The notes below the pieces were generated by a model. The model was not told the DNA's origin and did not search any database. It worked only from the letters and a program-made list of their open reading frames with translations. Below are positions 35,410-46,096 of a stretch of DNA of 64,000 bases, in pieces. Position numbers and translations under genes: made by a program. This stretch comes from Isoetes taiwanensis (Eukaryota > Streptophyta > Lycopodiopsida > Isoetales > Isoetaceae). How positions within the stretch are numbered: the stretch's first letter is position 1; each line of letters begins with the position of its first letter. Where the stretch lies: positions 2,780,557 to 2,844,556 of the forward strand of contig JAJEKV010000023.1 of NCBI GenBank assembly GCA_021234155.1, in the 5' to 3' direction.

Positions 35410-37980
35410 TTACAATGGTTGAAGATACCATGATGGTCGGGCTGACACAAATATTACATCATCTTCTGTGGGCTGTGCAGGCTTGCTCAAGACCCTTCTC
35501 CAGAATGTCCTGGAGTGCCGGTCCAGGAGACCAAACATCTGTTGCTGATGCTCTGCGAGGTATCTGGCCTTCTTGTTCTTGAGAAAGGAGCGGTATTGAC
35601 TGATGGCGTGTGGGCGGGAGATGGGATCAGTGACTTGTCGGAGTGTGCGTTTGAGCTCCCGACACTCATCATCAAACCATTTGTTGCGGGGAAAGGTGGT
35701 AGTGCCTGTGGTTCGCCGTGAGCGGCCTCTCCCAAAGCATCTTTTAGCAGCCGTCAGAAGCAGTTGAGTCAGCGCAGCAGATTGCTCTTGAAGTGTGGGG
35801 AGTTGCAGCAGTCCCGCCAGATCATGTTCAAGCAAATGGGCATAGGTCCCCTGACGGCCGTAGTCCAGGTGCGGTACCGGGCACCCGGTGTGTTGAAGCA
35901 AAGCGGGTACCTGAAGCGCCCCAATGGAGATGCATGAACAAAATGCGGTGGTCCGAATCCTACTTCCTCCCCGAGTGTTCCATCCGATGGAAAAATGAGT
36001 AACCAGTGCATCCCGCTCCTCAACCGCCAGATAATCCACCACACCGAGCCGCCCCTTTGGTTCTCCCCGTCTACAAGTGTAGCAACCGGAAGACGGCCAT
36101 TGTGCCAACCCATTACAAATAACCGTGTCAAAGATACTACCCAAACAACAACCGCCGCCATAGCGCTGAATATGGTCTGTCATCCGATATCCTTGACCAA
36201 GCCACCTCAAGGGTTCAATTGCAAGACATCCTCTGCCGTTAAATTTTGAACCCGCTTTCGGCTCCTGTGTCGCGTGCATTAAAGTCGCCAAGCAACATAA
36301 CCCCGCCCAATTGTTTGTGCTGCATTTGTATGTCATCATATAGATCGACATAGGGCTCCAATCGATCCACATCCAAATGAGTGTTATAGAAGCTGTTTCG
36401 CATGTGGAAAGTAGCATGCCGCCATGAGGAGAGAGTGTCGCCACCGCCATGCCGCACGCCGCACCCACAAGTAGCGATTGTGCTCGTCTGCTTTTGTGCA
36501 ACGAGATCGAAAGTGCCTCAAGGTTGCACGGGTAGTAGCAGCAACGCCGCCATGCCCTCGCTTGCTGCAGGCACTCATTGAACACCGAAATGCGTATAGC
36601 CCGAGGTCCGGTGAATTGGTGGCCCCCATGCTCCCATGTCTCCATGAGGAAAATGAGATCCATATCCGCAATAGAGTTGAAACTCGCTTTTTCGCGTGGG
36701 AAGCCCCACAGCCCAAGACACCATCCGGAGGCACGCCTCCTATTTGTTGGCATTCGATGTGGACGCTTGATGATCTGCCCCGCTGCCAGGGGGGAGTGTC
36801 AGGCGGCGCCCGCAAAGCGGAGCGCGGCGGAGCGGGAGGTGCGAGGGGTGGGCAGCAAAGAATGTCAGAGCAGAGTGGCAGCACCGACGATTGCATCGGC
36901 GCACCTCGCCGCCTCGAAAATGCTTCCCTCGCATAAGGCCCCAGGCCCCCCCACGCACCTGACGCCCTGACCAAGCCACCACGGGCTGACTCGTTGGGAC
37001 GGGTGAGATTATCTCGGAAATGTATATGGCTGCAGTGCCTCCCCCCTTCACCGCCTACCGGGACAGATGGCCTCACGCATCGCATGTCTCCGGCATCGTG
37101 CACAACGCCGTGGCTTATTCACATATGTGCTGAGTCCTGTGCTTGCTTCCTAGCAATGTGTACCGCGAAATGCTGAATGCCATTCGGAGATAGGGATCTC
37201 ATCCTCAATGATGCCGGGCGAGATCTTCTCCCCCTCGCCTCCTTCTCCTCACACGCACTCACCACATATTATGACGCTTCTGGCCGCCTCGCCTCCCTCT
37301 CGCTGCTCACCGAGTCAGGGGCAAAGAGTGATGCGAAAGCAGGTGATGCCCGCTATCGGAGCGTGAGGGCTGCCACGCCGAGGGGCGATGTGGCGGGTGA
37401 GGTGGAGGAGGTGGTGTCCGTCTCACCGCTTTGGCGACCGCGGGCCCCATGGGGCACGGTGTTTGGCAGTCCCCTCAGTTGCGCCTCGCCGCCTGGAGTC
37501 GGGAGCCTAGTTCCCCGTTGGAACCTCTGTCGCCTCGCCAACTCACTCGCGCAAAGGCCGCAGTGTTCATGGACCTCAAAGATGGAGGCCGCCGCCTTTG
37601 CCGGGCAATGGTTGCTTTGAGCTCCCGGTCTCCCCGATCCCGTGGTTCCGGCCCCACTGGGCAGGGTTCTCACCGCCCGCTAGCTTCGACGAGGGCTCTG
37701 GACGCCAGATGACACGTTGGCATACCCTCTGTTTTTGACTTAAGGCGGGAAATAGTTGCCACTGTATCCTGCTCAACACCCTGTTTGTCGCCTGCCATAG
37801 TCTCCATGGTGGTGAGGAGGGAATCCACGCGAGCTCGCAAGCTCAAGGCCCCTCGCTTATCCCCGCTGCCTCAAAGTGGGCTGCCGGCCCGCCTTCCAAC
37901 CGGCCGCATGCGGACTCCATCTCTCGCATGCTTGGAAGCAAGAACACAAGGAAGGAAATGTATGGCTTACTCATGCAAAT
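35410..37980 (-). pseudogene. GC-rich LINE fragment (ORF1 end, endonuclease, RT start)
   Basis: Minus-strand frames, shifted several times, give in order a coiled-coil-like ORF1 piece (RARVDSLLTTMETMAGDKQG, about 37800-37840) and long GC-rich ORF1 or spacer sequence. The endonuclease follows with LEPYVDLYDDIQMQHKQLGG and MLLGDFNARDTGAE (about 36255-36300), then RNKWFDDECRELKRTL...RYLAEHQQQMF, the linker that precedes reverse transcriptase. The fragment stops at 35410 before any YADD motif. Composition is far richer in G+C than the Helitron around it, and it differs from the LINE at 3378-6342. It either inserted into the Helitron or was captured by it. Confidence 0.65.
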
Positions 37981-38044
37981 AATTTTGGGTGGTCGAGGAT
38001 CTGGCACACTCTATTGGCGCGCTATGGGTCGCCTTGATAGGGTG

Positions 38045-38395
38045 TAGAGAGAGAAAGGGTAGGATGTAGGGAGCAGAGAGGGAAAGAGAGATAGTGGAAC
38101 AAGAGAGGAAGAGATCGAGCAGAGAGAAACAATGTAAGAGAAGGTTAGAGAGAGAAAGTGAGCAAATGAGGGCTAGAGAGAGGAAATGAGCTAGAGAGAG
38201 GAAATGAGCTAGGCGCTAGAGAGAGAAAGTGAGCAAATGAGGGCTAGAGAGAGAAAGTGAGCTAGGCGCTAGAGAGAGAATGAGCTGATCTGTAGCGCCG
38301 AAAGTGAGCAAATGAGGACTAGAGAGAGAAAGTGAGCTAGGCGCTAGAGAGAGAATGAGCTGATCTGTAGCTAGGCGCTAGAGAGATACATTAAG
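38045..38395 (+). repeat. Purine-rich GCTAGAGAGAGAAAGTGAG repeats
   Basis: An irregular tandem array built from GCTAGAGAGAGAAAGTGAG and GCTAGGCGCTAGAGAGAGAA variants. At least six GCTAGAGAG units and a repeated AATGAGCTGATCTGTAG word are seen between 38155 and 38385. No coding potential. Confidence 0.75.
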
Positions 38396-38779
38396 CAGTT
38401 GCTCCTTTGTTAGCAGATGTTCCTTTATTGCCATTTCCAGTTATTTTATATGTTGATTGAATGATATCATTTCGCAGCAATCACAGAATATGAAGAGAGA
38501 GTGGTGTATAAATCATGTCTTGCTGTACTCAAGTTATCTCTATCTTGGTAAGTCTGGCTTTTCACAGAAATAGAAGCTGCCATAGATCCATAGACCCATT
38601 TTAAGAAGGTTTGGGACATGTATCTTCAGGAATTTTTTGAATAAATATGCTTCTCATAGTTTTGTAACTTGGATAGAATCTTCAATATAAAGTTTTGTGG
38701 TTGAAAAGCAAAAGTTTGGAGATTCCTTATTGCAGCAATTTCTGTGGGCTTGCACTTAAGTGCCGTTGATGTCCTGCCT

Positions 38780-39008
38780 CTTATGCAACTGAAAAAATGA
38801 TGCTTTTAAAATCTGGAGAACTCAGAAAATATAATAATAGAGCATTTAAGTGTTTAAGGCCACCATAGCAAATGATGCACCATTTGTTTTCACTCGAATG
38901 TGGAAAATGAAATGGTAAGGCAACAAGAATGGATAGTCTTATATGTGATTACAGTATCATATAGTGTCCGGTCAAAGAATTCTATTGGGAGTAAGTTTGG
39001 TGCAACAC
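38780..39008 (+). repeat. Helitron-internal direct repeat, first copy
   Basis: CTTATGCAACTGAAAAAATG through GTTTGGTGCAACAC; repeated at 39341-39613 with about 95% visible identity apart from an extra block in the second copy. Confidence 0.9.
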
Positions 39009-39340
39009 ACTGAGTCTTATTAAAAGGGCTTTTGCAGTGTTCAGCTCATTCAATTGATTTAATGTGCAGGAAACAAGACTGTGAATTAAAACGACTCCTT
39101 CAATGTACAAGCAACTCCTGATAGTACTTCCGCTTTTATTAATGTGAAGGCTAATTTGAGTTGTTTCTGTACGACAAAATTAGGTGGCATAAATTGCACC
39201 CTTAGAATTATGTCAAGGCAACATTTTAAAAAATTTCTTTAGAAGCCATCCCTTTGTGTAATTGGGGATCTTTCTTCTGTATTTGTATAGTATGACATCC
39301 TATTTACTAGGGCTCTTTCTATATTTGTATTTGTAAGGAT

Positions 39341-39613
39341 CTTATGCAACTGAAAAAATGATGCTTTTAAAATCTGGAGAACTCAGAAAATATAATAATA
39401 GAGCATTTAAGTGTTTAGGGCACCATAGCAAATGATGCACCATTTGTTTTCACTCGAATGTGGAAAATGATAAGGCAACAAGAATGGATAGTCATAATGT
39501 CCACATAGAGATTTTTCTTATAATGTCCACATAGAGATTGTTCTTATATGTGATTATGGTATTATATAGTGTCCGGTTAAAGAATTCTATTGGGAATAAG
39601 TTTGGTGCAACAC
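39341..39613 (+). repeat. Helitron-internal direct repeat, second copy
   Basis: Matches 38780-39008. It carries an additional stretch near 39500-39545 in which ATAATGTCCACATAGAGATT occurs twice in tandem. Confidence 0.9.
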
Positions 39614-39749
39614 CCAATTCTACTTATTTCTTTCAATGAGACATCTATGGTCGACAAGCATGTTTTTGAGGATGTGGACATGGACTAAATATATATCTGC
39701 TAATGTTCAACGTTGACAAGCACCCTTTTTATGTGGACGATTAATAGAT

Positions 39750-39900
39750 ATTGGTTTAGAGGTAGGGTTTTAAGGTTTTAGGGTTTAGGGCTTATAGGAT
39801 TATCGTATCATCAATCAATGGAAGAGTTGCCACTAGGGTTTAGGACTTTGAGTTTAGGGTTCATGGGGCTATGCTTTTAGGATTTAGGGCTTATAGATTA
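39750..39900 (+). repeat. Degenerate telomere-like TTTAGGG words
   Basis: TAGGGTTTTAAGG, GGTTTTAGGGTTTAGGGC, CTAGGGTTTAGGAC and TTTAGGGTTCATGGGG occur within 150 bp near the Helitron 3' end. They are variants of the plant telomere unit TTTAGGG but do not form a clean array. Confidence 0.6.
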
Positions 39901-40256
39901 TGTTTTTATGAATGTTGAAAAAGTGAGAGGTGTGGCATTCAGCTAATGAATGGAGCATGCAACAATATAGGTGAGCAATGTCATCACATCGCAGATATTT
40001 CATTGCTTATATTTGGTTATTAAAATTGGACCCACTATGTTTTGGCAAAATATGTAGATACAAGTGCTTAGACATGGGAATGAACATAGATGGCATGAAT
40101 ATGTGCCAAGTAAATTTATAGCTTTCACAGAAGGAGACAATTGAGTAGCCAAGTTCTATATTTATTAAGTACAATTTCTTTAAGGATGGATAATAGTAGG
40201 AAATTTCCACCTATAAACTACATTACACATGTATATTCCACACATCCACGACTAAT

Positions 40257-40285
40257 GCCCGGCATCGCCGGGCACACGTTTCTAG
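40257..40285 (+). mobile_element. Helitron 3' terminus (hairpin and CTAG)
   Basis: GCCCGGC-ATC-GCCGGGC, extendable by one T-A pair, then ACACGTTTCTAG. The terminal four bases CTAG at 40282-40285 abut the target T at 40286. Confidence 0.92.
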
Positions 40286-40750
40286 TTCTATTTACATTGT
40301 TTGGGGCCGACGGTTATGGTAACCACCGAGCTCCATCATCTATCTGTAACAAAATTATTCGACCGTGATTGATCGAACATGGACTGGCTTTTGTTTATTG
40401 GGCCGAGATAATCTTAGGTCAACTTTCTCAAAATATAAACCTGTCAATGGTTCAATCTTTAAATGTAATGTATACATAGTTTCGCTATACAGGTGACCTT
40501 CGACCTTTAACTGCAACCATTTTATTCACTTTCCTATACAACCACCTTTTAACCTTAAAACGTAACTGCCCTCTCTATGAATTTAAGTTCAATCTCTTTA
40601 GCTCATTTTGCATAGAACAATTTATGCTGGTACTACATATCTGGCTCAACTGTGTCAGTTCAACTTTCTTAGATCAACATCATATTCACATATCATTCCC
40701 CTATGGTTAAAACCAGTTCCATGCAACTGCTTTGTAATTTTTCTGTCATA

Positions 40751-41422
40751 AAAACTCAATACTCCTAAGCCAGCAATTTCTTAAATGTCAATTTCTCGTA
40801 ATGCACCAAGTCTATATAATCTCAATAATGCAAGACCATATGAACTTACCAACACTGATCTCCAATGAATTTCTCCAGTGTAGGTTTCTGTCGATTCTCA
40901 TTCTATTTACATTGTGTGGGCCCGACGGTTATGGTAACCACCGAGCTCCATCATCTATGTGTAACAAAATTATTCGATCGTGATTGATCGAACATGGACT
41001 GGCTCTTGTTTATTGGACCGAGATAATCTTAGGTCAACTTTTTCAAAATATAAACCCGTCAATGGTTCAATCTTTAAATGTAATGTATACACAGTTTCGC
41101 TATACATGTGACCTTCGACCTTTAGCTGCAACCATTTTATTCACTTCCCTATACAACCACCTTTTAACCTTGAAACGTAACTGCCCTCTCTATGAATTTA
41201 AGTTCAATCTCTTTAGCTCATTTTGCATAGAGCAATTTATGCTGGTACTACATATCTGGCTCAACTGTGTCAGTTCAACTTTGTCAGATCAACATCATAT
41301 TCACATATCATTCCCCTATGGTTAAAACCAGTTCCATGCAACTGCTTTGTGATTTTCCTGTCATAAACAATCACCACTTAAATAAATAATCATGAGATGA
41401 ACTTTATCATAACATCATACCA
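40751..41422 (-). repeat. Partial tandem LTR copy closing the Copia element
   Basis: Matches the reference LTR from AAACTCAATACTCC (25709) to its end CATAACA (here CATACCA, one change). It follows the first LTR copy head to tail and contains an uninterrupted Helitron target site (40890-40912). It probably arose by unequal exchange or strand slippage between LTR copies before or after the Helitron inserted. Confidence 0.85.
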
Positions 41423-44205
41423 CTGAGTGGAATGCAAAAAAAAAAAAAAAGCATTCCTTTTGCCATCAAAGAAATACAGTTATGGACTTTAAAAACTAGT
41501 ATCCATCAATATATTTTAAGTATGATTACATTATTGAACAAGATGAGCACTTCCACAACTAGTCTTGCAAAACCTCATACTTCATCTACATGTTTAGCAC
41601 TCCCAAATATGCATTGAAATTCAACATTTTGCAATACATGCTACATCCTCAAACGTCAGCCATTGAATAAAATGGTAAAAATATTGGGTTCATCTTGAGC
41701 ATCTAATCTTGACCCACAAGAGGGTATTTAAATGATTCTTATTATTTATAGATAGGCCTGTTTTATGTGGAGATTTCATGGCTATATATTTTTTCCAAGA
41801 AAAAGTATGTGCAATATCTCAAACCAAGAGCTAGCCATCATTTTTTGATTGATAATAATATTTATTTCAATACTTCCTTGTCCATGATTCTTAAGTGGTC
41901 CACTATTTGGTACATCCTCCTTGCCTGAAAAATTATGAACGATCCACAGACAACCACCCCTCATACACTGACATACTTCACCACATTACTACCAAGGATT
42001 AACTCTAGAGCATGTCGCATTCGACTTAACCAACTTACACTGCTCTAAAGCAGGATGCAAAAGACATGAGACACTCATCTTCGTCTCGATAGATAACACA
42101 AGAACTGACATCAAAATGTCGTCTACAATGAGCTACTTGGCTAGACTCAAACCCGCATAAAAACAAGAAAAACAGCAAAGCCAAGGCAAGAAGCTGACAG
42201 GTGGGTGCTGTTTAATTTTCTGTAAGAGGTAAAAAAAACTCCACTACATAAGAAGGATATAGTTAATGCATTCACCATGATCACTCATTGTTATGTATCA
42301 TCCTAAATTTGTAGGGTTAGGTTTGTGAAAATACATAACTGCCATCGCCAACAAATGTTAAATTTCTTGTTGTCTTAATTTTTTTGTTGACTATTAGGCT
42401 TAGGAGCGCCATATATATCAGACGCCGTCATGTTATAGCCACGGGCATATCCGTGGTATATCCGTGTCTTTGACATGTTATAGCCACGCCCCAAAAAAAT
42501 TATACGGTGTACTTGTGGACTTAGCAGATTTTTTGCCATTTAAGGCTGGCTATAACATGCTCACGCCCGACATTTACCACAATGGCACTACCACATGCTC
42601 TCCAAAATTTGGGAAGAGTTCAGCCATGGGGAATTTATGGTAAAGAAGTTTAGGCTTTTTTTCCATCCAAAATACATTGCTTAATAACAAATAAGTGGGA
42701 AGAAAAACAATAGTTTCGACGAAAATTTCCTTTGAATCTTTTGGGGGGAAGAAAATTTGTTAGGACCAACATCCCCATCACTTTTTTGATCAAAGGGAAT
42801 GCGGCAGCGGCATCAAACCAGGAGCCGCAGAATCGAACATGTACACTTACACGCCACAGACAGACATGGAAAAATATGGCATCGCCGGCGCCGGAGCATG
42901 CTCAGGAATCACTCGTGTCTTCTAACCAGGTCTCAGGTCTGCATCAAAAACAAGATTCTTACAGCGATAGATTCTCAATCCATGCTTTTTCACATCAATT
43001 TCTGCATTCTGGTTTGATTGAATACTTAAATCTCTGCTGCCGTGAAATTTCGCACTAATTAACATCTCCATCAGCGAAGATCTGCGAGTTATTACATGGA
43101 TCTCCAATCATTTACACAAATCCTGGCTTGGGATCCATCAAGAACACCTGAAGCATGTACTTTTATGCAAATCATTCCGGTGGAAGGGCAGAGAGGAGTG
43201 CAAAACAACGAGGCATCGGGATCGGATGAGTTTCCAAGGACGATCCATGCACACGGGCACGCTTTTGAAGGCATGCTTCTGTTCTGTTTCTTTCTTTCTT
43301 CCCTCTTTTTTATTCTTTTCAAAAATTTTAGGCCAAACCCTAACCCTACACCTTACTCCATAGCCATGGCCAGCAGCCACTGGCCAACACAGGCAAGAAA
43401 AAAAGGCACAAAAAATCGGCTCTCCCGATAATTGGGTCCCCCTTTTCCCAAAGCCGAAGCTTTCCTTTGAATTCGATTACATTTTGGAATGAGGTTTATT
43501 CGGTTTAGTGTCCCAACATGCTTGGTGCTCTTCACGTCTGGAATGTTGTGTTTCCACCTTGACCATGGTTCAGCATTTCATCATTAAGTTACATTGCCTA
43601 TGCATGCAACCTGCTTCTTACCCTTTTTTTTCTGTACCCTCTAAGATATGAAATCCTACTTGCCCTCTAAGATTTCCAAACAAGTTTTATGTACCCTAAT
43701 TCTTCATTCTCTGCTGTGTTTCTTACATTATAATTAAAAATCCATAGATCTCAAAGAAATAATTGCTTACAATAGACGATATTGGATTGAGTTTTAACTG
43801 CATATAGAGAAAACCAATGCTGCTGACAAATATGGAACACTGTGAGAGATATCCTGCTTTCCACTACAGGACCATTCCTTAAAGGTCTCATCTAGCTCTC
43901 AGTCTGCAGGTATAGTAAGAAACCTGAGTACGATGTATCTAAATGCCTGCAAGTTAGGCACAACAAACCACAAGAGGAGAGGAGTACGGTTATCTTTCCT
44001 TAAGAAATTAGAACTTACGTCAGTTCAAGAAGACCGTTCATTTAGCAACTAAGCTCTTCCAAACCATTAGAATTAACTTGTCTGTAAAGCCGGACACTAA
44101 AATGTGGTGGTATAAGTTGACCTGACCTGCATATTACTGGTGCTGGTTTTGTAGTCCAATTGACCAGAAGGACCGACTCCTCAACGGCTGCTGAAGGCTA
44201 CGAAA
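41423..44205. other. Right flank of Copia; palindromic repeat, possible first exon
   Basis: An A15 run lies at 41436-41450. Around 42429-42559 the words CATGTTATAGCCAC (42429, 42474) and their inverse GGCTATAACATG (42548) form a MITE-like foldback. At 42877-42928 an ATG frame, MASPAPEHAQESLVSSNQ, ends at a consensus CAG|GT donor, and 43096-43280 is open again (MDLQSFTQILAWDPSRTPE). The pair could be exons of an unknown plus-strand gene, but the family was not recognised. Confidence 0.35.
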
Positions 44206-44454
44206 TCAGGACAGAATCCCTCTTTCCCGTTTGTCTGTGCTATAGGACACTGTCATTTCTCCAGGAAGAAAGCCAAGCTCAGCTAATTCAGTTCTGAGAT
44301 CTGGAAAGTAAGCTTGACTTATACGGACTTTCACGTTCCAAACAGCATGCTCCTTTCTCGTGTCAACAGAAAGTCCAAAAGCATCCAGTTCAGATGTCAA
44401 GTTCCAACAGACATAGCAGCCTTGCACAGGTTTGCAGCTCCAAGATGTGTATCC
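44206..44454 (-). CDS. Terminal exon of an unidentified gene
   Basis: Downstream of a good acceptor (TTCTTCAG, complement of 44455-44462) the minus strand is open for 83 codons to a stop. It reads GYTSWSCKPVQGCYVCWNL, TSELDAFGLSV, AVWNVKVRISQAYFPDLRT, and ends TVSYSTDKRERGILS. The even composition, hydrophobic periodicity and clean splice phase look like real coding sequence and not a shadow. The protein family is unknown to me. Upstream exons were not found in 44463-45250 on this strand; a plus-strand open segment at about 44713-44875 (WVDPSTVHVLDAGSLVATL) competes for the region. It may be a gene fragment. Confidence 0.4.
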   Translation of the reverse strand, partial: GYTSWSCKPVQGCYVCWNLTSELDAFGLSVDTRKEHAVWNVKVRISQAYFPDLRTELAELGFLPGEMTVSYSTDKRERGILS

Positions 44455-45257
44455 CTGAAGAAATTTTTATCAGACGGACTGAATTTACTAAGCTTAAGAC
44501 CCCATACATCGGATAATAGAATGCTTTGCACGGATTGCTGATCAGAAGCTACTTAATTCTTGTTACAGTTTCGCTTTCCTGAGAGCAAAACAAAATAAAG
44601 TACGGCTTGAGAGATAGTAGACTAACGTCTAGTGAATTATATTATGAACAGGAAGAACCATGAATCATGAAATAATTTCATTGTGAAAATGAAGAGAATA
44701 CATTATAGAAACCTCTTTCTGCTGTGTGGGTTGATCCGAGCACAGTCCATGTATTGGATGCTGGCTCTCTTGTAGCTACTTTAAAACTGTTGAATTCAAC
44801 TGTTATAAACCACGATCCTGCGGCCCCTGATAAAGAATGCTACTGCAGCAGGAAATCAGACAAATATCTGTGACGCAGATTGGAGGGTGAAATGCCAACC
44901 GATAGAAAAGGCGCAAAATTTGCATGCTGAACTGCAGATCCTTGATCAAACTTCCGCAAGAAGAGACATCTAAGGGGAGACGAAATTCTGATGAAAAAAG
45001 AATACTGCAGCTTTGATTTTCAAACTACGATTTTATCAATTTGTCCTGATAATCTTACTGACCTTGACATGTTTGCCATAAACCCTAAATCATGATCTTG
45101 TCAATTTCGAGAATCCTTCAGAATGGAAAGCTAAGAATGCCAAGAAGGACCCAAATCGTATCTTAAAAAATGCAACCAGGGTTGCTTAAAGATACGAGAA
45201 ATTGATTCGTGTACCATAAGGAAATTTCAATTGCCTGAGTTGATGAGAGTATGCAGA

Positions 45258-46096
45258 TCAGAATGGGGGAGGTCTAACTCCAGTGGCCCAAGCTAAGACA
45301 TCAGGAGGAAGCTGACAGTTAGGAAGGGCATTGTGAGGAATGTTAAACAAGGTAGTATTGCAAAGCTCAGGAGGAGCAACCTGGTTTTGTGCCATAGAAG
45401 AGGCACCATGATGGACCTGTTCATCGTCCTCAAGAGGAAGCCTGTCATAAGATTGACCCACAAATGAGGCAGCAATAACAAGCACAGGACTAGCAGCAGT
45501 TAGAGCACCAACAACACTACCGCCCAAGACTTGGCCCTGGGCTCCAGCCAAAGAAACCGTCAGACCTGCTGCTGTTAGAGGAGCAGGTTGAAGCAAAAGG
45601 CTCCAGAGAGTGATAGTATATCAAATCTACCATGGAATGTAACCGTAGCACCTGAAGCAGCTGTTTGGCGAAGACTAACATTAGAAACAGTTCCTCTACC
45701 ACTTAAAACACATAATCCTCTTTGTCTTCGCCTTGCAAATGTTGCTATACTTTCACATATATCACAGCCTGTTGCTACTTCTAATACATGGGGCCTCATT
45801 CCAGCTCCTGTGTCTCTGGTTATGATGATCGGAGGCTTGGGCTTGTTCTTAGATCCTGGTGGCCGTCCTCTTGGCTTGCGAACAACTTCTCCGCCTTCTC
45901 CTCCGCTACCACCGCCTCCGGTCCCCCCTCCTTGTGCCATAGCTCTTCTGCTTCCTTTAGAGCTGTCCTTTTTCATTCCTTGCCCCGGGCAGCTGCTTCC
46001 TCCGCTTTGTTCATCTTCTGACGCAGCAGTAGGCATCGGTTCTGAATGCTGAAACGGAAAAGAGGGAAATCTGCCTTGTAGGCCTCTTGGATCCAT
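45258..46096 (-). CDS. AT-hook motif nuclear-localized (AHL) protein, one-base frameshift
   Basis: From ATG 46096 the minus strand encodes an acidic and Gly-rich N-terminus, a type I AT-hook ([17 protein letters not shown], about residues 73-89) and a PPC/DUF296 domain from [12 protein letters not shown] onward, with [18 protein letters not shown] and [12 protein letters not shown]. The frame then fails at residue 167. It resumes one base over as [31 protein letters not shown] and [20 protein letters not shown], ending at 45258. Restoring one T to the T4 run (A-run 45595-45598 on plus) would give about 280 residues, typical of intronless Clade A AHL genes. These proteins bind AT-rich DNA in the nucleus as oligomers and regulate growth and development. 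The shift may be a sequencing error or true inactivation. Confidence 0.85.

Noticed and set aside
35487-37712. Many 60-150 codon frames on both strands in the GC-rich block
   Set aside because: High G+C lowers stop frequency in all frames; only the minus-strand series shows LINE motifs.
41423-41427. Target duplication for the outer Copia
   Set aside because: CTGAG on the right does not match TCATA on the left; the right end is rearranged.
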